Positions 19,229-30,200 of a stretch of DNA of 64,000 nucleotides are shown here, one piece after another (position 1 is the stretch's first letter; every line of letters begins with the position of its first letter). Position numbers and translations under genes: made by a program. Below the pieces are notes generated by a model. The model saw only the letters and a list, made by a program, of their open reading frames with translations, was not told the DNA's origin and did no database searches. Source of the stretch: Lachnospiraceae bacterium (GTDB taxonomy: Bacteria; Bacillota; Clostridia; Lachnospirales; Lachnospiraceae); contig SVFN01000011.1 in NCBI GenBank assembly GCA_015056815.1, forward strand, positions 57,101 through 121,100, read 5' to 3'.

Positions 19229-20806
19229 TTACCGTCCTCCTTCTTTTTTCATCCGGTACTGGTTCGGTGTTACCCCTTCGGACTGTACGAATTTGTTGAT
19301 AAAATAATCGACGTTTCCAAAGCCGACTTCCTTGGCGATCACATAGATCCGTAAGTTAGTATCGGTCAGAAGTTTCTTTGCCTTTTCCATCCGCAGTTTG
19401 TTCAAATACTCTTTAAACGGTATGCCAAACCGCTTTTTAAAAAGCTGTCCCAGATATACATTATTAATATAGAAAACCTCCCCCAGCGTTTTCAGGCTGA
19501 GGTTCTCCATGTAATGTTCTTCAATATATTCTTCGATCTTGTCGATCACATCCTGCTTATCCTTGCGTTTGATCTCCGCCAGATATCCGGCATAGTCCAA
19601 AACGAAACGCCCGAAGGCATCTGCACTCCCCATCAGGATCAGTCGGTCAAAGGATTCCTTTCCGATATAAGAAAGGACTTCCTGCTGGTTTGTCTCATCG
19701 TCGAATTCTTTTGCAAGTTCCATCATACGGTACAGTATGTGATAAATACCGGCATTCACCATTTCCATTGTCATATCGCTCTTTTTGATCTTGGCAAAGA
19801 TCTGTTCGGAAGCCGCCAGAATCTGTCCTGCATCATTTTCACGGACAGCTGCCAGAATCTGTTCCACATCTGCCTCATCAATCTGCATGGAAGGGCGACG
19901 TTTTTTATAATCGTCATAAGACAAAACCCCTTCTCCCTGCTCAGCAAGCCCATGCAGGCATCGCGCCACGCGAATGGACTGATACGATTCATAAAGCTGT
20001 TCCACACCGGTCACCTTCTGTCCGGCATATACCAGAATGCTGTAGTCTGCGTGAACATTGACTTTTTTCTGCAGTTCCTCCAGATACTCCGTCTCGTTCA
20101 TCCCCTTTTCTTCATAAAGGCGTTTTTCCAGCAGGATGCTTGCACCAAAGACATTTTCATCTGTTTCTAAAGACTCGGCAACGTGGGAAGCATCTTCTCC
20201 CAGAAGCCTTCGCAGATATTCTGTCAGATCCTGCTGTGCCTGCATTTTTTCCTCGTAATCAAGGTCAACAAAATGTTCCTTCTCCTTATCAAATTCAAAA
20301 CTGACATATTTCCAGTCCTGACCGGGAACAAGTTGCTTTTTCACCTCTTCAACATCTTCGACGGTGTATTTCCCCAGGATCACTCTGGATAAATGAAACG
20401 CAAAACTATCCTGTTGTGCCTTTATCTCTTTATGGAACTGCTCGTTATGCCGCTCTAAAAGCGCAGTCAGTTCTTCCTGCTTTACCGGTTTTAAGATGTA
20501 TTCTGCCACTCTTAACTCGATTGCTTTTTGAGCATATTGAAAATCTGCATATCCGGTCAGCACGATAAACCGGATTGGCTGAAGGCTGTGTTCTTTGACA
20601 TATGCAATAAGCTCCAATCCTGTCATTCCGGGCATTTTCAGATCGACAAACATCAGATCCACCGAAGTCTCCTTCAAGACTTCGATTGCCTGTGCGCCGT
20701 TTTCCGCCTCTGCCACAATCTCATAACCATATTTTTCCCAATCCACGATATGTTTCAGTCCCTGTCTGATAAAGGGTTCGTCATCCACCAGCATCACACG
20801 AATCAT
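19229..20806 (-). CDS. Response regulator, YesN/AraC type
   Basis: The 525-aa protein has an N-terminal receiver domain (MIRVMLVDDEPFIRQGL, phospho-acceptor in DLMFVDLKMPGMTG, Lys in YILKPV). A long middle region follows, then a C-terminal AraC-type double helix-turn-helix (NLSLKTLGEVFYINNVYLGQ and IYVIAKEVGFGNVDYF). It is the DNA-binding output of a YesM/YesN-type pair that usually turns on carbohydrate-use genes. The start has AGGAGG 6 bp upstream. It is third in the operon kinase - binding protein - regulator and lies next to xylanase genes, so these are the likely targets. Confidence 0.92.
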   Translation of the reverse strand: MIRVMLVDDEPFIRQGLKHIVDWEKYGYEIVAEAENGAQAIEVLKETSVDLMFVDLKMPGMTGLELIAYVKEHSLQPIRFIVLTGYADFQYAQKAIELRVAEYILKPVKQEELTALLERHNEQFHKEIKAQQDSFAFHLSRVILGKYTVEDVEEVKKQLVPGQDWKYVSFEFDKEKEHFVDLDYEEKMQAQQDLTEYLRRLLGEDASHVAESLETDENVFGASILLEKRLYEEKGMNETEYLEELQKKVNVHADYSILVYAGQKVTGVEQLYESYQSIRVARCLHGLAEQGEGVLSYDDYKKRRPSMQIDEADVEQILAAVRENDAGQILAASEQIFAKIKKSDMTMEMVNAGIYHILYRMMELAKEFDDETNQQEVLSYIGKESFDRLILMGSADAFGRFVLDYAGYLAEIKRKDKQDVIDKIEEYIEEHYMENLSLKTLGEVFYINNVYLGQLFKKRFGIPFKEYLNKLRMEKAKKLLTDTNLRIYVIAKEVGFGNVDYFINKFVQSEGVTPNQYRMKKEGGR

Positions 20807-20827
20807 CCGCGTTCCTCCTATGTTTCG

Positions 20828-20862
20828 TTCCGTAAGTGAACAAATGGTACATCCACTTACTG
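20828..20862. repeat. Short hairpin element TTCCGTAAG...CTTACTG
   Basis: GTAAGTG pairs with CACTTAC across a 16-nt loop. The outer flanks TTCCGTAAG and CTTACTG recur in a larger hairpin at 48909-49012, along with ACAAATGGT. It overlaps the stop codon of the solute-binding protein gene and lies about 20 bp before the regulator's start, so it could tune expression between the two genes. Confidence 0.5.
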
Positions 20863-22536
20863 TTTATTCACTGCCTCACTGCGCTCAATGCGGCGCTGTA
20901 TCTCGGCATCCAGTTCTTCTTCATAAGCCGCCACATTTACTTCGGACTCATAAGTCTGAACATATTCCTCCCATACTTCGTCAAATTCATCCCCCGGAGT
21001 CATGATCAGCTTCGGAAGCCATTCTCTTTTGATCCTGTCAATATTATCCTTTGCCACTTTGTACTCCGCATCCTGTGTCCAAAGAGATAAACAGGAATAG
21101 AGTGGGAACCACACCTCTCCCTTTGTCTGCTCACCCAAAAAATCACTCCATGTCTGATGTCCGTAAGCTTCCAGTACTTTTTTGTCATAATCGGAAAGCG
21201 TCTCAAAATATTCCTTCGGCTGTTCGGACGGAACACAGGCATTGATCCCGTCCTCTAACATTCCCTGATAGTGCGGAAAATAAGAATAATCGCAAAAATT
21301 CTGTTTCTGGTATTCCAGATCATTCCGCCTCGCTCTCATTTCTTCTGTGCGGTAGAACAAACCGTCTTCATCCACCATATAGTCGGTGCCCTCCACGCCC
21401 CAGTAGCGCAATTTCATGATCTCGGGCGTCAAAAGATCATCCAGAAACTGAAGTGCACCTTCCACATCCTGGCAGCTTACCGTAATCCCCATGCCACTTC
21501 CGGTATTGAGCTGATTCTCGTTGCAAAAATAATCCGGTTTGATTTCTTCATTCGCCACGATCGGCAGGGGTACGTAAGTGTATTCATCTTTTCCCGATGC
21601 ATACAAATTGTTCTGTGCCGGCATGAATTCCCAATACTGATCTACCATTCCAAGCACTCTTCCGCTTTCGATCTTCTCAATATACTGATTATAGGACAGG
21701 GTAAACGTTTCCTCATCCACCAGCCCCTTGGAATACATTTCGCTGACCTTTTTAAAATACTGATGTGCTTCGGGAATCGTATCGTACTGATGTGCCTTCT
21801 TTGTCTTTACATCCACGATCGCACAGCCATCATTGGGAAAACCTGCCAGAAACATGGGTGGATTCTCCAGACAAAAATACCTCCAGTCATCACAGAGGAT
21901 CTCATATCCGATCGTCTCTTTTCCATCCGTCAGCGGATGCTCTTTCTGATATGCTTCGATCAGTGCAAAATAATCATCCAGGGTCACAACCTTTGGCCAT
22001 CCGGCCCATTCCAGCACTCTTTTCTGGATCCAGAAAGCCTCGCCTGACTGGATGACAGCCATATCTTTTATATGATACACTCCAAAAGGCGGGATAAAAT
22101 AAATATGTCCATCCTCCTGTCTCAAGGACTCCCATTGATCGGCTGTCAGATAATTCTTCAGATTCGGATAATCATCCAGATATTCATCCAGAGGAATGTA
22201 AACACCCTCCTCCACCAGACGCCCGGTAGCCTCCGCGCCATTTAAAAAATCCGGATATTCTTTGGCGTGGATCATGCTCTCCACTTTTTCCTGTGCGTTC
22301 TGCCAGGTCAGCCACTCCACATCCGCTTTTGCCCCGATCTTACGGGCGATCAGCTCCTGCACACGGTTATCCTTCTCGATCGTCTCACCCGGCACGGCAA
22401 TAAACGCCGTAAATTCCTTAACCTCTTTTTTTTCTCCCGCAGATCCACTGCCACATGCTGTCAAAAGCATCGCGCACAAAAGACCTGTCATAACCAAAAG
22501 GCCTTTCAATTGAAACAGCTTTTTTTTACTTATCAT
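20857..22536 (-). CDS. Extracellular solute-binding lipoprotein (family 1, LplA-like)
   Basis: The 559-aa protein starts MISKKKLFQLKGLLVMTGLL and has the lipobox LLTACGSG, so it should be lipid-anchored outside the membrane. The rest resembles the long oligosaccharide-binding proteins of the LplA/YtcQ group (for example FPNDGCAIVDV, SGMGITVSCQDVEGALQFLD, VEGTDYMVDEDG). The start at 22536 is chosen for its signal peptide and GGAG upstream. It sits between the YesM-type kinase and the YesN-type regulator with no permease genes in the window. It may act as a sensing subunit for the kinase or serve a transporter elsewhere. Confidence 0.9.
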   Translation of the reverse strand: MISKKKLFQLKGLLVMTGLLCAMLLTACGSGSAGEKKEVKEFTAFIAVPGETIEKDNRVQELIARKIGAKADVEWLTWQNAQEKVESMIHAKEYPDFLNGAEATGRLVEEGVYIPLDEYLDDYPNLKNYLTADQWESLRQEDGHIYFIPPFGVYHIKDMAVIQSGEAFWIQKRVLEWAGWPKVVTLDDYFALIEAYQKEHPLTDGKETIGYEILCDDWRYFCLENPPMFLAGFPNDGCAIVDVKTKKAHQYDTIPEAHQYFKKVSEMYSKGLVDEETFTLSYNQYIEKIESGRVLGMVDQYWEFMPAQNNLYASGKDEYTYVPLPIVANEEIKPDYFCNENQLNTGSGMGITVSCQDVEGALQFLDDLLTPEIMKLRYWGVEGTDYMVDEDGLFYRTEEMRARRNDLEYQKQNFCDYSYFPHYQGMLEDGINACVPSEQPKEYFETLSDYDKKVLEAYGHQTWSDFLGEQTKGEVWFPLYSCLSLWTQDAEYKVAKDNIDRIKREWLPKLIMTPGDEFDEVWEEYVQTYESEVNVAAYEEELDAEIQRRIERSEAVNKQ

Positions 22537-22574
22537 GCTCCATCTCCACACATATTTATTATCGCTTTCACCTG

Positions 22575-24350
22575 TCAGGAACTGATCTTTTTGGGGATCC
22601 TCACACAAATTTCCGTACCTTCATCCTTTGTGCTGTTGACATCGATCACCACGTCACTTCCATAGTACTGACGCATGCGTACAACCGAATTTAAGATACC
22701 GATGCTCTTTGGTGCCTTCTGAATGTCTGAAATATCCGCATACTCGATCTTGGCCTTTAAGGCCACCAGATCCTCCTCATTCATGCCACTGCCACTGTCC
22801 ATGATCTCAAAATACAAATAGGTCTCATCCTCCGACACAAAGACCATGACTTCTCCGCCGGTCAGGCTGTCTTCAATCCCATGTACACAGGCATTCTCCA
22901 CAAAGGTAATGATGATAAATTTGGGGATTTCAAACGTTTCACATTCTTTTTGTACATTTACGGTATAGGTAAGTCTGTCTCCGAAGCGGTACTTCTGGAT
23001 CTGCAGATATCTGCTCACGTTGTCCATCTCCTCCGCGATCGTGACAAAGTCTTTGTTCCACTGGATGTTTTTACGCATCAGTACGGCAAAACTCTCCAGG
23101 ATCTTTGCCGTCTCCGTCTCATTCTTCAAAATGCTGTGCATACGGATACTCTCCAGTGCATTGAACATAAAGTGCGGATTGATCTGACTCTGCAGTGCCG
23201 CAAGCTCCGCCTGTTTCCTGGAGATTTCAAGATTCTGCTGTTTCTCCCGGTTCTTAAAATCGATCTCGATGAGTTCTTTGATCTTTCGAATCATCAGATT
23301 ATAGGTTTGTATCATGTTGCCAAGCTCATCCGTACCGGCAGGCATCCGCTGCACACTCAGCTGTACATCACCTGCCTGCGAGATCTCTTCATATACGCCT
23401 TCCCGAACCTGTACCATATTCTCATTCAGTGCGTACATTCTTCGCTTAAATGACTGAAACATTACAGCCATCAGGATCGTCGGCAGGATCAGATTGAACC
23501 CGTATAACAGCAAAAGACTTGTTGTATTATCTTTCATCAACCTCCTGACATCATAATAGTTTCTGCTCAGATGTACCTTCCACTGCGCTCCGTAGTTTTC
23601 CAAAGTTCTTTCCAGAAAAATATCATGATCGTCAAATACCGGCTTGGGAGCAAATTCTGTTCCTTCAGCCTGTGCTTCTGTGTTGGAAAACAGTGTCTTC
23701 TGCGCATCATACACGGCAATATCCTGTTCTGCCATTCGTATCGTGCCAAAGAGCTTCTGGTAATCCACATCCAAGAGCATGATGTCGTCTCCGCCAAAGT
23801 AATCCAGCTTCTGGATCAAAACGATATGTCTTCCGCCGTCCAGATAGCCCTCGGAATTATCACCATCTTCAAAAAATGCATAGAACAAACGCTGTCTCCC
23901 GCTTTGCATAAATGCCTGATACCAGTCACTGTTTCTGACATTTTCCTGCTTCACAAAGAAGGTTCCGTTCGTGATCGTATCATTATCCGTACAGATCATA
24001 ACGTTCTCAACAGTCTCTGCCGATTTAAAATTCTGAACAACATTGGATTCCATCAGTTTCAGATAGGCATCATAGTAGGCAGCGCCCGATTCATATTTTT
24101 CTTCCAGAAAATCGCTCACTCTGATGTCTGTATAAAAATAATCCGCCACCGATATGATATTGCTGATCTGGGTCGCAATATCATATTCCACTCTGTCGGC
24201 AAGATTCTCCAGTTCTCTTTTCCCGTCTGTATTTTCTGATGCTATCATGTTGGAAACCAGAAAGCCGTTGGTCGAAATAAGCGGAACCAAAACACAGATG
24301 ATAAATAAAAGCAGGAATTTATCCTTGAGTTTGATATTATTGATTCTCAT
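22575..24350 (-). CDS. Sensor histidine kinase, YesM type
   Basis: The 591-aa protein has two membrane segments (about 11-33 and 285-310) around an extracellular dCache-like sensor. HAMP, a His_kinase domain with ALQSQINPHFMFNALESIR (phosphoacceptor His) and an HATPase domain with FVENACVHGIEDSL and GSGMNEEDL follow. This is the classic YesM layout. The ATG at 24350 is preferred over upstream starts because AGAGGATG is correctly spaced. It begins a three-gene operon with the solute-binding lipoprotein (38 bp on) and the YesN-type regulator. The upstream terminator at 24537-24578 separates it from the xylanase gene. It probably senses xylo-oligosaccharides or arabinose-containing sugars; this is inferred from the neighbours. 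Confidence 0.92.
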   Translation of the reverse strand: MRINNIKLKDKFLLLFIICVLVPLISTNGFLVSNMIASENTDGKRELENLADRVEYDIATQISNIISVADYFYTDIRVSDFLEEKYESGAAYYDAYLKLMESNVVQNFKSAETVENVMICTDNDTITNGTFFVKQENVRNSDWYQAFMQSGRQRLFYAFFEDGDNSEGYLDGGRHIVLIQKLDYFGGDDIMLLDVDYQKLFGTIRMAEQDIAVYDAQKTLFSNTEAQAEGTEFAPKPVFDDHDIFLERTLENYGAQWKVHLSRNYYDVRRLMKDNTTSLLLLYGFNLILPTILMAVMFQSFKRRMYALNENMVQVREGVYEEISQAGDVQLSVQRMPAGTDELGNMIQTYNLMIRKIKELIEIDFKNREKQQNLEISRKQAELAALQSQINPHFMFNALESIRMHSILKNETETAKILESFAVLMRKNIQWNKDFVTIAEEMDNVSRYLQIQKYRFGDRLTYTVNVQKECETFEIPKFIIITFVENACVHGIEDSLTGGEVMVFVSEDETYLYFEIMDSGSGMNEEDLVALKAKIEYADISDIQKAPKSIGILNSVVRMRQYYGSDVVIDVNSTKDEGTEICVRIPKKISS

Positions 24351-24536
24351 ATCCGTCATCCTCTGCACTTGTTTCAGTCCCATCCGTATCCCAAAACAAG
24401 TGTTTTTTTCTATTTTAACAGCTTTCCGTAAACATTGCATCCATAAAAAAGTACTTCGCATACAAGAGCATTATTGCCCCCGCACATACTCACAAAGCGT
24501 TTTTTACTTTGCAGGGACTCACAGTCTCCTATAAAG

Positions 24537-24578
24537 AAAAAAAATAACCCGCCGCTTATCTTCTTGCATAAGCGACGG
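24537..24578 (-). terminator. Terminator of the GH10 xylanase gene
   Basis: CCGCCGCTTAT (24549-24559) pairs with ATAAGCGACGG (24568-24578) with one mismatch. On the minus strand it is followed by GTTATTTTTTTT. It lies within the 338-bp gap between the xylanase stop (24689) and the kinase start (24350). The rest of that gap shows no gene. Confidence 0.85.
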
Positions 24579-24688
24579 ATCATGAAGGGAATAATGTAAC
24601 TTGATTATCACATCTTTTGCAGAATCCTGCATCCCCAAAAACTAAAGATATTTCATCTTTTCTCATCAAAATCTTTAGTTTTTACGGA

Positions 24689-26917
24689 TTATTTTACCAC
24701 GACCACAAATTTCTTTTTCAGGTTCTTTATCTTCGCAGTGATCACAGCGCGCCCTTTTTTCAATCCTGTCACTTTGCCGTTTTTACTGATCTTAATGTTT
24801 TTCTTTCCTTTGCTGACCGACCATTTTACCTTGCCGGTAACACCGGTGCATACAGCTTTCAGCTTAATGCTCTTTCCAACCTTGACCTTCTTTTTCCCGG
24901 TGATCATGATCTTTGGTTCGGCAGTTTTCACGCTTTGCGACTGTTTCTTTGCTTCCTCCGCCTTTCTGGCTTCTTCTGCTTTTCTGGCCTCCTCTGCTTT
25001 TCTGGCCTCCTCTGCTTTTTTGGCCTCCTCTGCTTTTTTGGCCTCCTCTGCTTTTCTCTTCTCTTCTATCCGGGCGTTTTCTTCAAGATCTTTATAATCC
25101 CTCTCTGCGCTTTCAAGCTCGCTGTAATTGGATACCAGCGCTTTTTGTACCTCATTCAGCCCCTCATATGCTTCTCGTGCCTGTGCAAGTTTTTCCTGAT
25201 CCTCACCCGTAAGTTTGAGATTTCCCAACGTTCTGATCTGATCAATGACGTCCTGCGTATCACCAATCGCATTTATCACACCATCAAACGCAGGTTTCTT
25301 ACCAAGATTGCCATACATAAGCAGACAGTCCGTGCCGCCGCGCCAGGTCAGATTATCACTCAGTCCCCAGAAGGTCACTGCTGTGATATCTGCACCATTT
25401 GCCTTTTCTTTTAACAACGCTTCCATAAATTTCTGATAATACTCTCCCTGGGATGCGATCGTTGCTTTATCCGTCATCCCGATATCCAGCTCTGTCACCT
25501 GGATTTCCAGACCAAGTTCCTCTTTGTAGGTGCGAACCGCTGTCATATAACCGTTATCTCCTTCTAACGGCCAGTCCACATCGATGTGGCTCTGCATTCC
25601 GACACCGTCAATATTTCCGGCTTCTTTGATGGGTTTTAACAGCTTTACGATCCCTGCTTTTTTCTGCGGGAAATATTCATTATAATCATTGTAAAACAGT
25701 TTGATCTTATGATCCGGAGCAAACTGTGTAGTATACTTTCGCGCATATTCAAATGCCTTCTGCACGAAGTCTTCTCCGATGGTCTGATACCATCTGCTGC
25801 CTTCCTGACGCATGGGCGCTGCCCCCGGTCCGAAGTAATCCGCCACTGCTTCATTTGCAACATCCCAGGCATAGATTGTCCCCGGATAGTTGGTCTCTGT
25901 CCACTCGATAATGTCCTTGATATAATTCTCCATACGCTTCAGCATCCGTTCACGGCTCGCCAGTTTGCCGGATGTATCATAATTTTCATAAAAAAACCAG
26001 TCCGGTGTCTGGCTGTGCCATACAAGCGTATGTCCTCTCATCTTTATTCCGTTCGCGGATGCAAACTCCAGTCCTGCTTTATAGGAATCAAAATTCAACG
26101 CCGCATGATCCTGATATTTGGAAAGATTGCTCTTGCTGGTGTTTTCATCCAGCACATACGCCGGCTTCATCTCGTTTTCCATGGTCATGCTACTATACTG
26201 ACTCTTTATGAGATCACGGTATCTTTGAATACCAAGGACATATTCCGGAGCCGCTACTCCGATATAAAACTGATCCTTGTATAATTCCTTTAAGGAAGGA
26301 TACTCTGTCGTATCTGCAAAAGGATCCGCACTTACCCGGATATCGTCCACATAAAAGTCCATATAATCCTGCTCGGCTGTCGGATTGGCGGTCCATGGCG
26401 TCTCAAAATATAATATTGCACCATTATAGTTCTGATCCGCCGAAACGGTCATGCTCCCGGAAATCCTGGTCCACTCGTTCTTTTTGATCTCCTTCCCGCA
26501 AACACCAGCATACCGGCCATCCTTTGCCAGTGTGAGCTGAAATCTCTTTTTGTCCGGTCCGTCCGTATATTTAACATAAGCGGATACGCTTAACAGATAG
26601 TCTCCATCCGGCAGACCGGCAAGCTGCATTTTGGCTCCGGTATACGTTCCGGTTCTTCCGGATACTTTCATACAATAGTTCCCGCTTTTGGGATTCTCCG
26701 TGATCACAGAAGCGGTCGCACCATCCTTACCGCTCCATTCTCCGAGCTTTCCCGACTCGAAATCCTCCTCCGACAATATCGGATCCTGCGCTTCTGCCGC
26801 ATAGACATAGCCGGGCGCTGTCAGAGTCAGTTCTGTGAGCTGATCGAACCCTGTCCCTGTCATGGTAATGGCTGCCGTCAGCAAAAGCGTTGTCATTTTT
26901 TTCCATTTCCGATCCAT
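24689..26917 (-). CDS. Secreted GH10 endo-1,4-beta-xylanase with CBM22-like and Ig-like domains
   Basis: The 742-aa protein has a signal peptide (MDRKWKKMTTLLLTAAITMT), a CBM22/CBM4_9-type module (about 45-200) and a GH10 barrel (about 205-560). The acid/base Glu356 is in AWDVANEAVADY and the nucleophile Glu476 is in IQVTELDIGM. It cuts internal beta-1,4 bonds of xylan outside the cell. Behind the barrel come one helical repeat of the type seen in the 1677-aa protein, a Glu-Ala-Lys-rich linker made of EEARKA repeats, and a C-terminal Ig-like (BIG2) domain (GKSIKLKAVCTGVTG). The start at 26917 has GGGAGAG upstream. It follows the GH43 gene on the same strand but is separated by a terminator. 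Confidence 0.95.
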   Translation of the reverse strand: MDRKWKKMTTLLLTAAITMTGTGFDQLTELTLTAPGYVYAAEAQDPILSEEDFESGKLGEWSGKDGATASVITENPKSGNYCMKVSGRTGTYTGAKMQLAGLPDGDYLLSVSAYVKYTDGPDKKRFQLTLAKDGRYAGVCGKEIKKNEWTRISGSMTVSADQNYNGAILYFETPWTANPTAEQDYMDFYVDDIRVSADPFADTTEYPSLKELYKDQFYIGVAAPEYVLGIQRYRDLIKSQYSSMTMENEMKPAYVLDENTSKSNLSKYQDHAALNFDSYKAGLEFASANGIKMRGHTLVWHSQTPDWFFYENYDTSGKLASRERMLKRMENYIKDIIEWTETNYPGTIYAWDVANEAVADYFGPGAAPMRQEGSRWYQTIGEDFVQKAFEYARKYTTQFAPDHKIKLFYNDYNEYFPQKKAGIVKLLKPIKEAGNIDGVGMQSHIDVDWPLEGDNGYMTAVRTYKEELGLEIQVTELDIGMTDKATIASQGEYYQKFMEALLKEKANGADITAVTFWGLSDNLTWRGGTDCLLMYGNLGKKPAFDGVINAIGDTQDVIDQIRTLGNLKLTGEDQEKLAQAREAYEGLNEVQKALVSNYSELESAERDYKDLEENARIEEKRKAEEAKKAEEAKKAEEARKAEEARKAEEARKAEEAKKQSQSVKTAEPKIMITGKKKVKVGKSIKLKAVCTGVTGKVKWSVSKGKKNIKISKNGKVTGLKKGRAVITAKIKNLKKKFVVVVK

Positions 26918-27109
26918 ATTTTTTCTCTCCCGATTCACATAGTTTCTTAAACCCCTGGCTGCTTCATACCGTTCTTTTCCCAAGACTCTGTACAAATGCT
27001 GTAATCTGTACATAATGATACCATAGCCCCATTTTCTTTGCATCCTCAAAACATTTATGAATATCCTGACCTTACCGTTTAAACTATACTTTTTAGGGTT
27101 TTTCGCGCC

Positions 27110-27148
27110 AAAAAATTCCACCCTCGCGGAAGCTTCCGGAGGGTGGAA
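27110..27148 (-). terminator. Terminator of the large GH43 gene
   Basis: TTCCACCCTC (27116-27125) pairs perfectly with GAGGGTGGAA (27139-27148). On the minus strand it is followed by TTTTTT. It lies 56 bp beyond the GH43 stop, so the xylanase gene must start from its own promoter in 26918-27109. Confidence 0.9.
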
Positions 27149-27203
27149 ACAGGAAGGAACGAATTATGTTAAAACGGTATCAACAATAATAACGGATTAA
27201 CGA

Positions 27204-30200
27204 TCATTTCACCTTATAGTTTTTTGTTTTTGCTTTTTTCAAAAGCCTGTCATAAGCTTTCTTGTTTTTCTTCGGCACTTTAAAGGTAATGCCTTCCCTT
27301 ACTTTCGTAAATGCTTTCTTGCCGATCGCCTTAAGTGAAGTGCTCTTGATCGTGACTTTGCCTAACTTCCTGCAGTTTGCAAATGCATTCCCTCCAATGT
27401 AAGTAATATTCTTGCCGATCACAGCTTTTGTCGCTTTCTTCTGTCCCTTAAATGCTGCTTTACCGATTTCCGTTACATTAAACTTCATATTGGCATAGGC
27501 TGTCGTATCCGGAACCTTGATGCTCTTAAGCTGCTTTTCTGCCTTCACCAGCGTCACGGTCTTTTTAGCCGTACTGCATGCTGTGATCTTATAGGTAAGA
27601 CCGGATGGATCCGTAAATGTCTTTCCTACATAAGACTGTAGGCTGACTGTGGGTTTCTGGGGCTGTTTGCTTCCGCTTTGTTTTGCATCGATGGCTTTCT
27701 GCGCAGTGTTTCTTGCCAATGTCAATGCTTCCGCTGCTGCCTCGATCTGTGAAGCGGTTGCTTTGCTGTCCTGTGCAGTTACTTTTGCCGTATCGATTGC
27801 CTTCTGTAACGCATCTTTTTCTGCTCCGCTCAGTTTCGAAAGCATGGCTTCTGCCGCCTTGATGCCTGCCTCCAGGGCACTCTTGTCTGCTTCGGACTCC
27901 GTGAAGCCGTAGCAGTCTACATTCATCAGGTTCCCTTCGCCTTCGCCCTTAAATACCAGGAAGATATTCTGCACACCTGTCACTTTATCAAGTCCGGTGC
28001 TGAATTCTTTGAACGTATCCTCGCTTCCGGTTGCCTCTACTTCTACGGTACCAACCAGTCTGCCCTCCGGGCTGTTCAGTCTTACTTCAATACTTCCGCC
28101 ATTCTTAGACGCTGCTTTAACAGTAATCTTTTCTGAACCGTTGTCACCGAAATCAGCCTGTGAGGCACTGATCCAGTCGCCGTTCTGAATATCGGATACC
28201 TGCATATTAAAGTCTTTGAATAATTTTCCTTCTTCTTTGCACTCTGTTACCTTAATGCCGGCGTTCCAGGCGATCGTCTCAGCTTCCATGCGCTCGTAAG
28301 GATTGACTGTCTTTAACTGTGCGATTCCTTCATAAGTACCCTTGATCGGTTTGATCGTTCCGTTGGAATTGAAGAAAATATCATCAATATGTGTGGAACG
28401 ATACCCTTTCTGATAGAATCCTTCATCTCCTTTTTCTTTCTCGCCTTTTGCTTTCGCTACCGTCTGTGCATGGTAGATAAAGTAGGTCTTATCGTTGAAC
28501 ACGAAGGTGGCATGATGATTGTTACCCGCGGTATTAAACCATACGGAAGGATTCTTAAAGACCTCTCCCTGATATGTGAAAGGTCCCATAGGACTGTCAC
28601 TGGTCATGTAACAGATGGTTCCCGTATCCGGATATCCCGGCTCGTTTGCTTTCGTAAAGTTAGAGCAATAAGAATAATAATAAACACCGTCTTTCTTAAA
28701 GATACCGGAGTCCTCAAACATACATGGAGCATCGATCATGACTGCCTCGCCCTTAATGCTGTGCATATCCTCACCAAGTTTTGCCACTCTGGCTGTTTTG
28801 GGATTCAGGGACTGTCCATCGGGAACACCGCCTCCAAAGTAAATATAAGCACTTCCGTCATCATCTACCAATACTGCCGGATCAAAACACCATACAACAC
28901 CGGCACATCCGGGTTTTCTCTGGTCAAGTAATGCTCCTCCGATCGGATCCGTCCATGGTCCTAACGGTGTAGGTCCTTCCACGACACCGATTCCGGAGCC
29001 GCCGTTTGCGAAGTATACGAAGAATCTGTCCTCACCCTCCACTTTATTATAAGCGATCGCCGGTGCCCAGGAATTCTTTGCCCATTTCGCTGCACCTGTC
29101 GGTCCTGCGATATCGATCTCGCCATGATCCGTCCAGTTGACCATATCATCCGAAGAGATCACACGTAAGGTATGGATATAATCAAACTCGTTTTTGATCA
29201 CATTGCCGTTTGTGTCATACTGATAATCATCCGCTGTCATATAAACATAAACACGCCCGTTATAAACGATCGCATACGGATCTGCACCCAAAAGCTGGGA
29301 TGCCAGCGGATTGGAATAACCAAGTTTCTTTGCGATCTCGCCAAAATCTTTATAAGTAAGCTTGATATTCGCAGGCTCAGCCTCATACGCAAGCTTGCCG
29401 CCATCTACTTTGATATAATCCGCGCTGATCTGTGCTGTCTGTGCTGCCGAAGCATAACCGTTTACTCTGCACTTGATCGTTGCAAACAGCTTATCATCTG
29501 CTTTAAAGGAAACATCTTCTCCTGTCACCTTCAATGTAAGTCTGCCGTTCTTATAAGTATAAGAAGCCTCTCCCTTGATCGCTTCTTTGTTAAATACCAC
29601 ATCATCTACCGCAAAGAGTTTTGGAATGGAAACGGATGCTTCCAGGCTCTTATGGGAACCGCTCTCCAGTTCATCCAGACACAGCTTCACTTCTGTCTCG
29701 GTATTCATGATGCCCGCAACACTCTCTTGTGCCGAGATGGTTGCAGCCTTCGCTTCCTCTGCTTCTTTCTCACCTGTGATCTCATCGCTTACGCGGAAAT
29801 AGTCCACATCCACATAACCGCCGGCTTTCTTCGTCGCATAGTTAAAGATTGCGAATCTGGAGCCCATGAAATGCGTCAGCTCATAGCTTAATTTCAATTC
29901 ATTACCGATCTTCTTCCAGGTCTTATCATCTGTGCTGTAATAGAAGTTTGCCTTATCTCCGCCTGCAAAGTTGAAATCCACTTTTAAGGATACCGTATTT
30001 CCATTCAGATCGACACTTTCGATCTCTTCCGGTGCATCTGCTTTCTTATTGGAATTGTTCGCTGCATTGACCATGACAAGTTTATTCTTGCCCGCTTCTT
30101 TCTTTACCGCCACATAGCCGTAGTTGTAAGAAAGAGAGGCCAGACCTGCCACATCACCGTTTTCCATATGGGAAACATCCAGCTTGATCTTGCCGGAGCA

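Noticed and set aside
24738..25097. Plus-strand ORF over the EEARKA linker of the xylanase
   Set aside because: A repeat artefact of the low-complexity linker; the minus-strand frame is the real gene.
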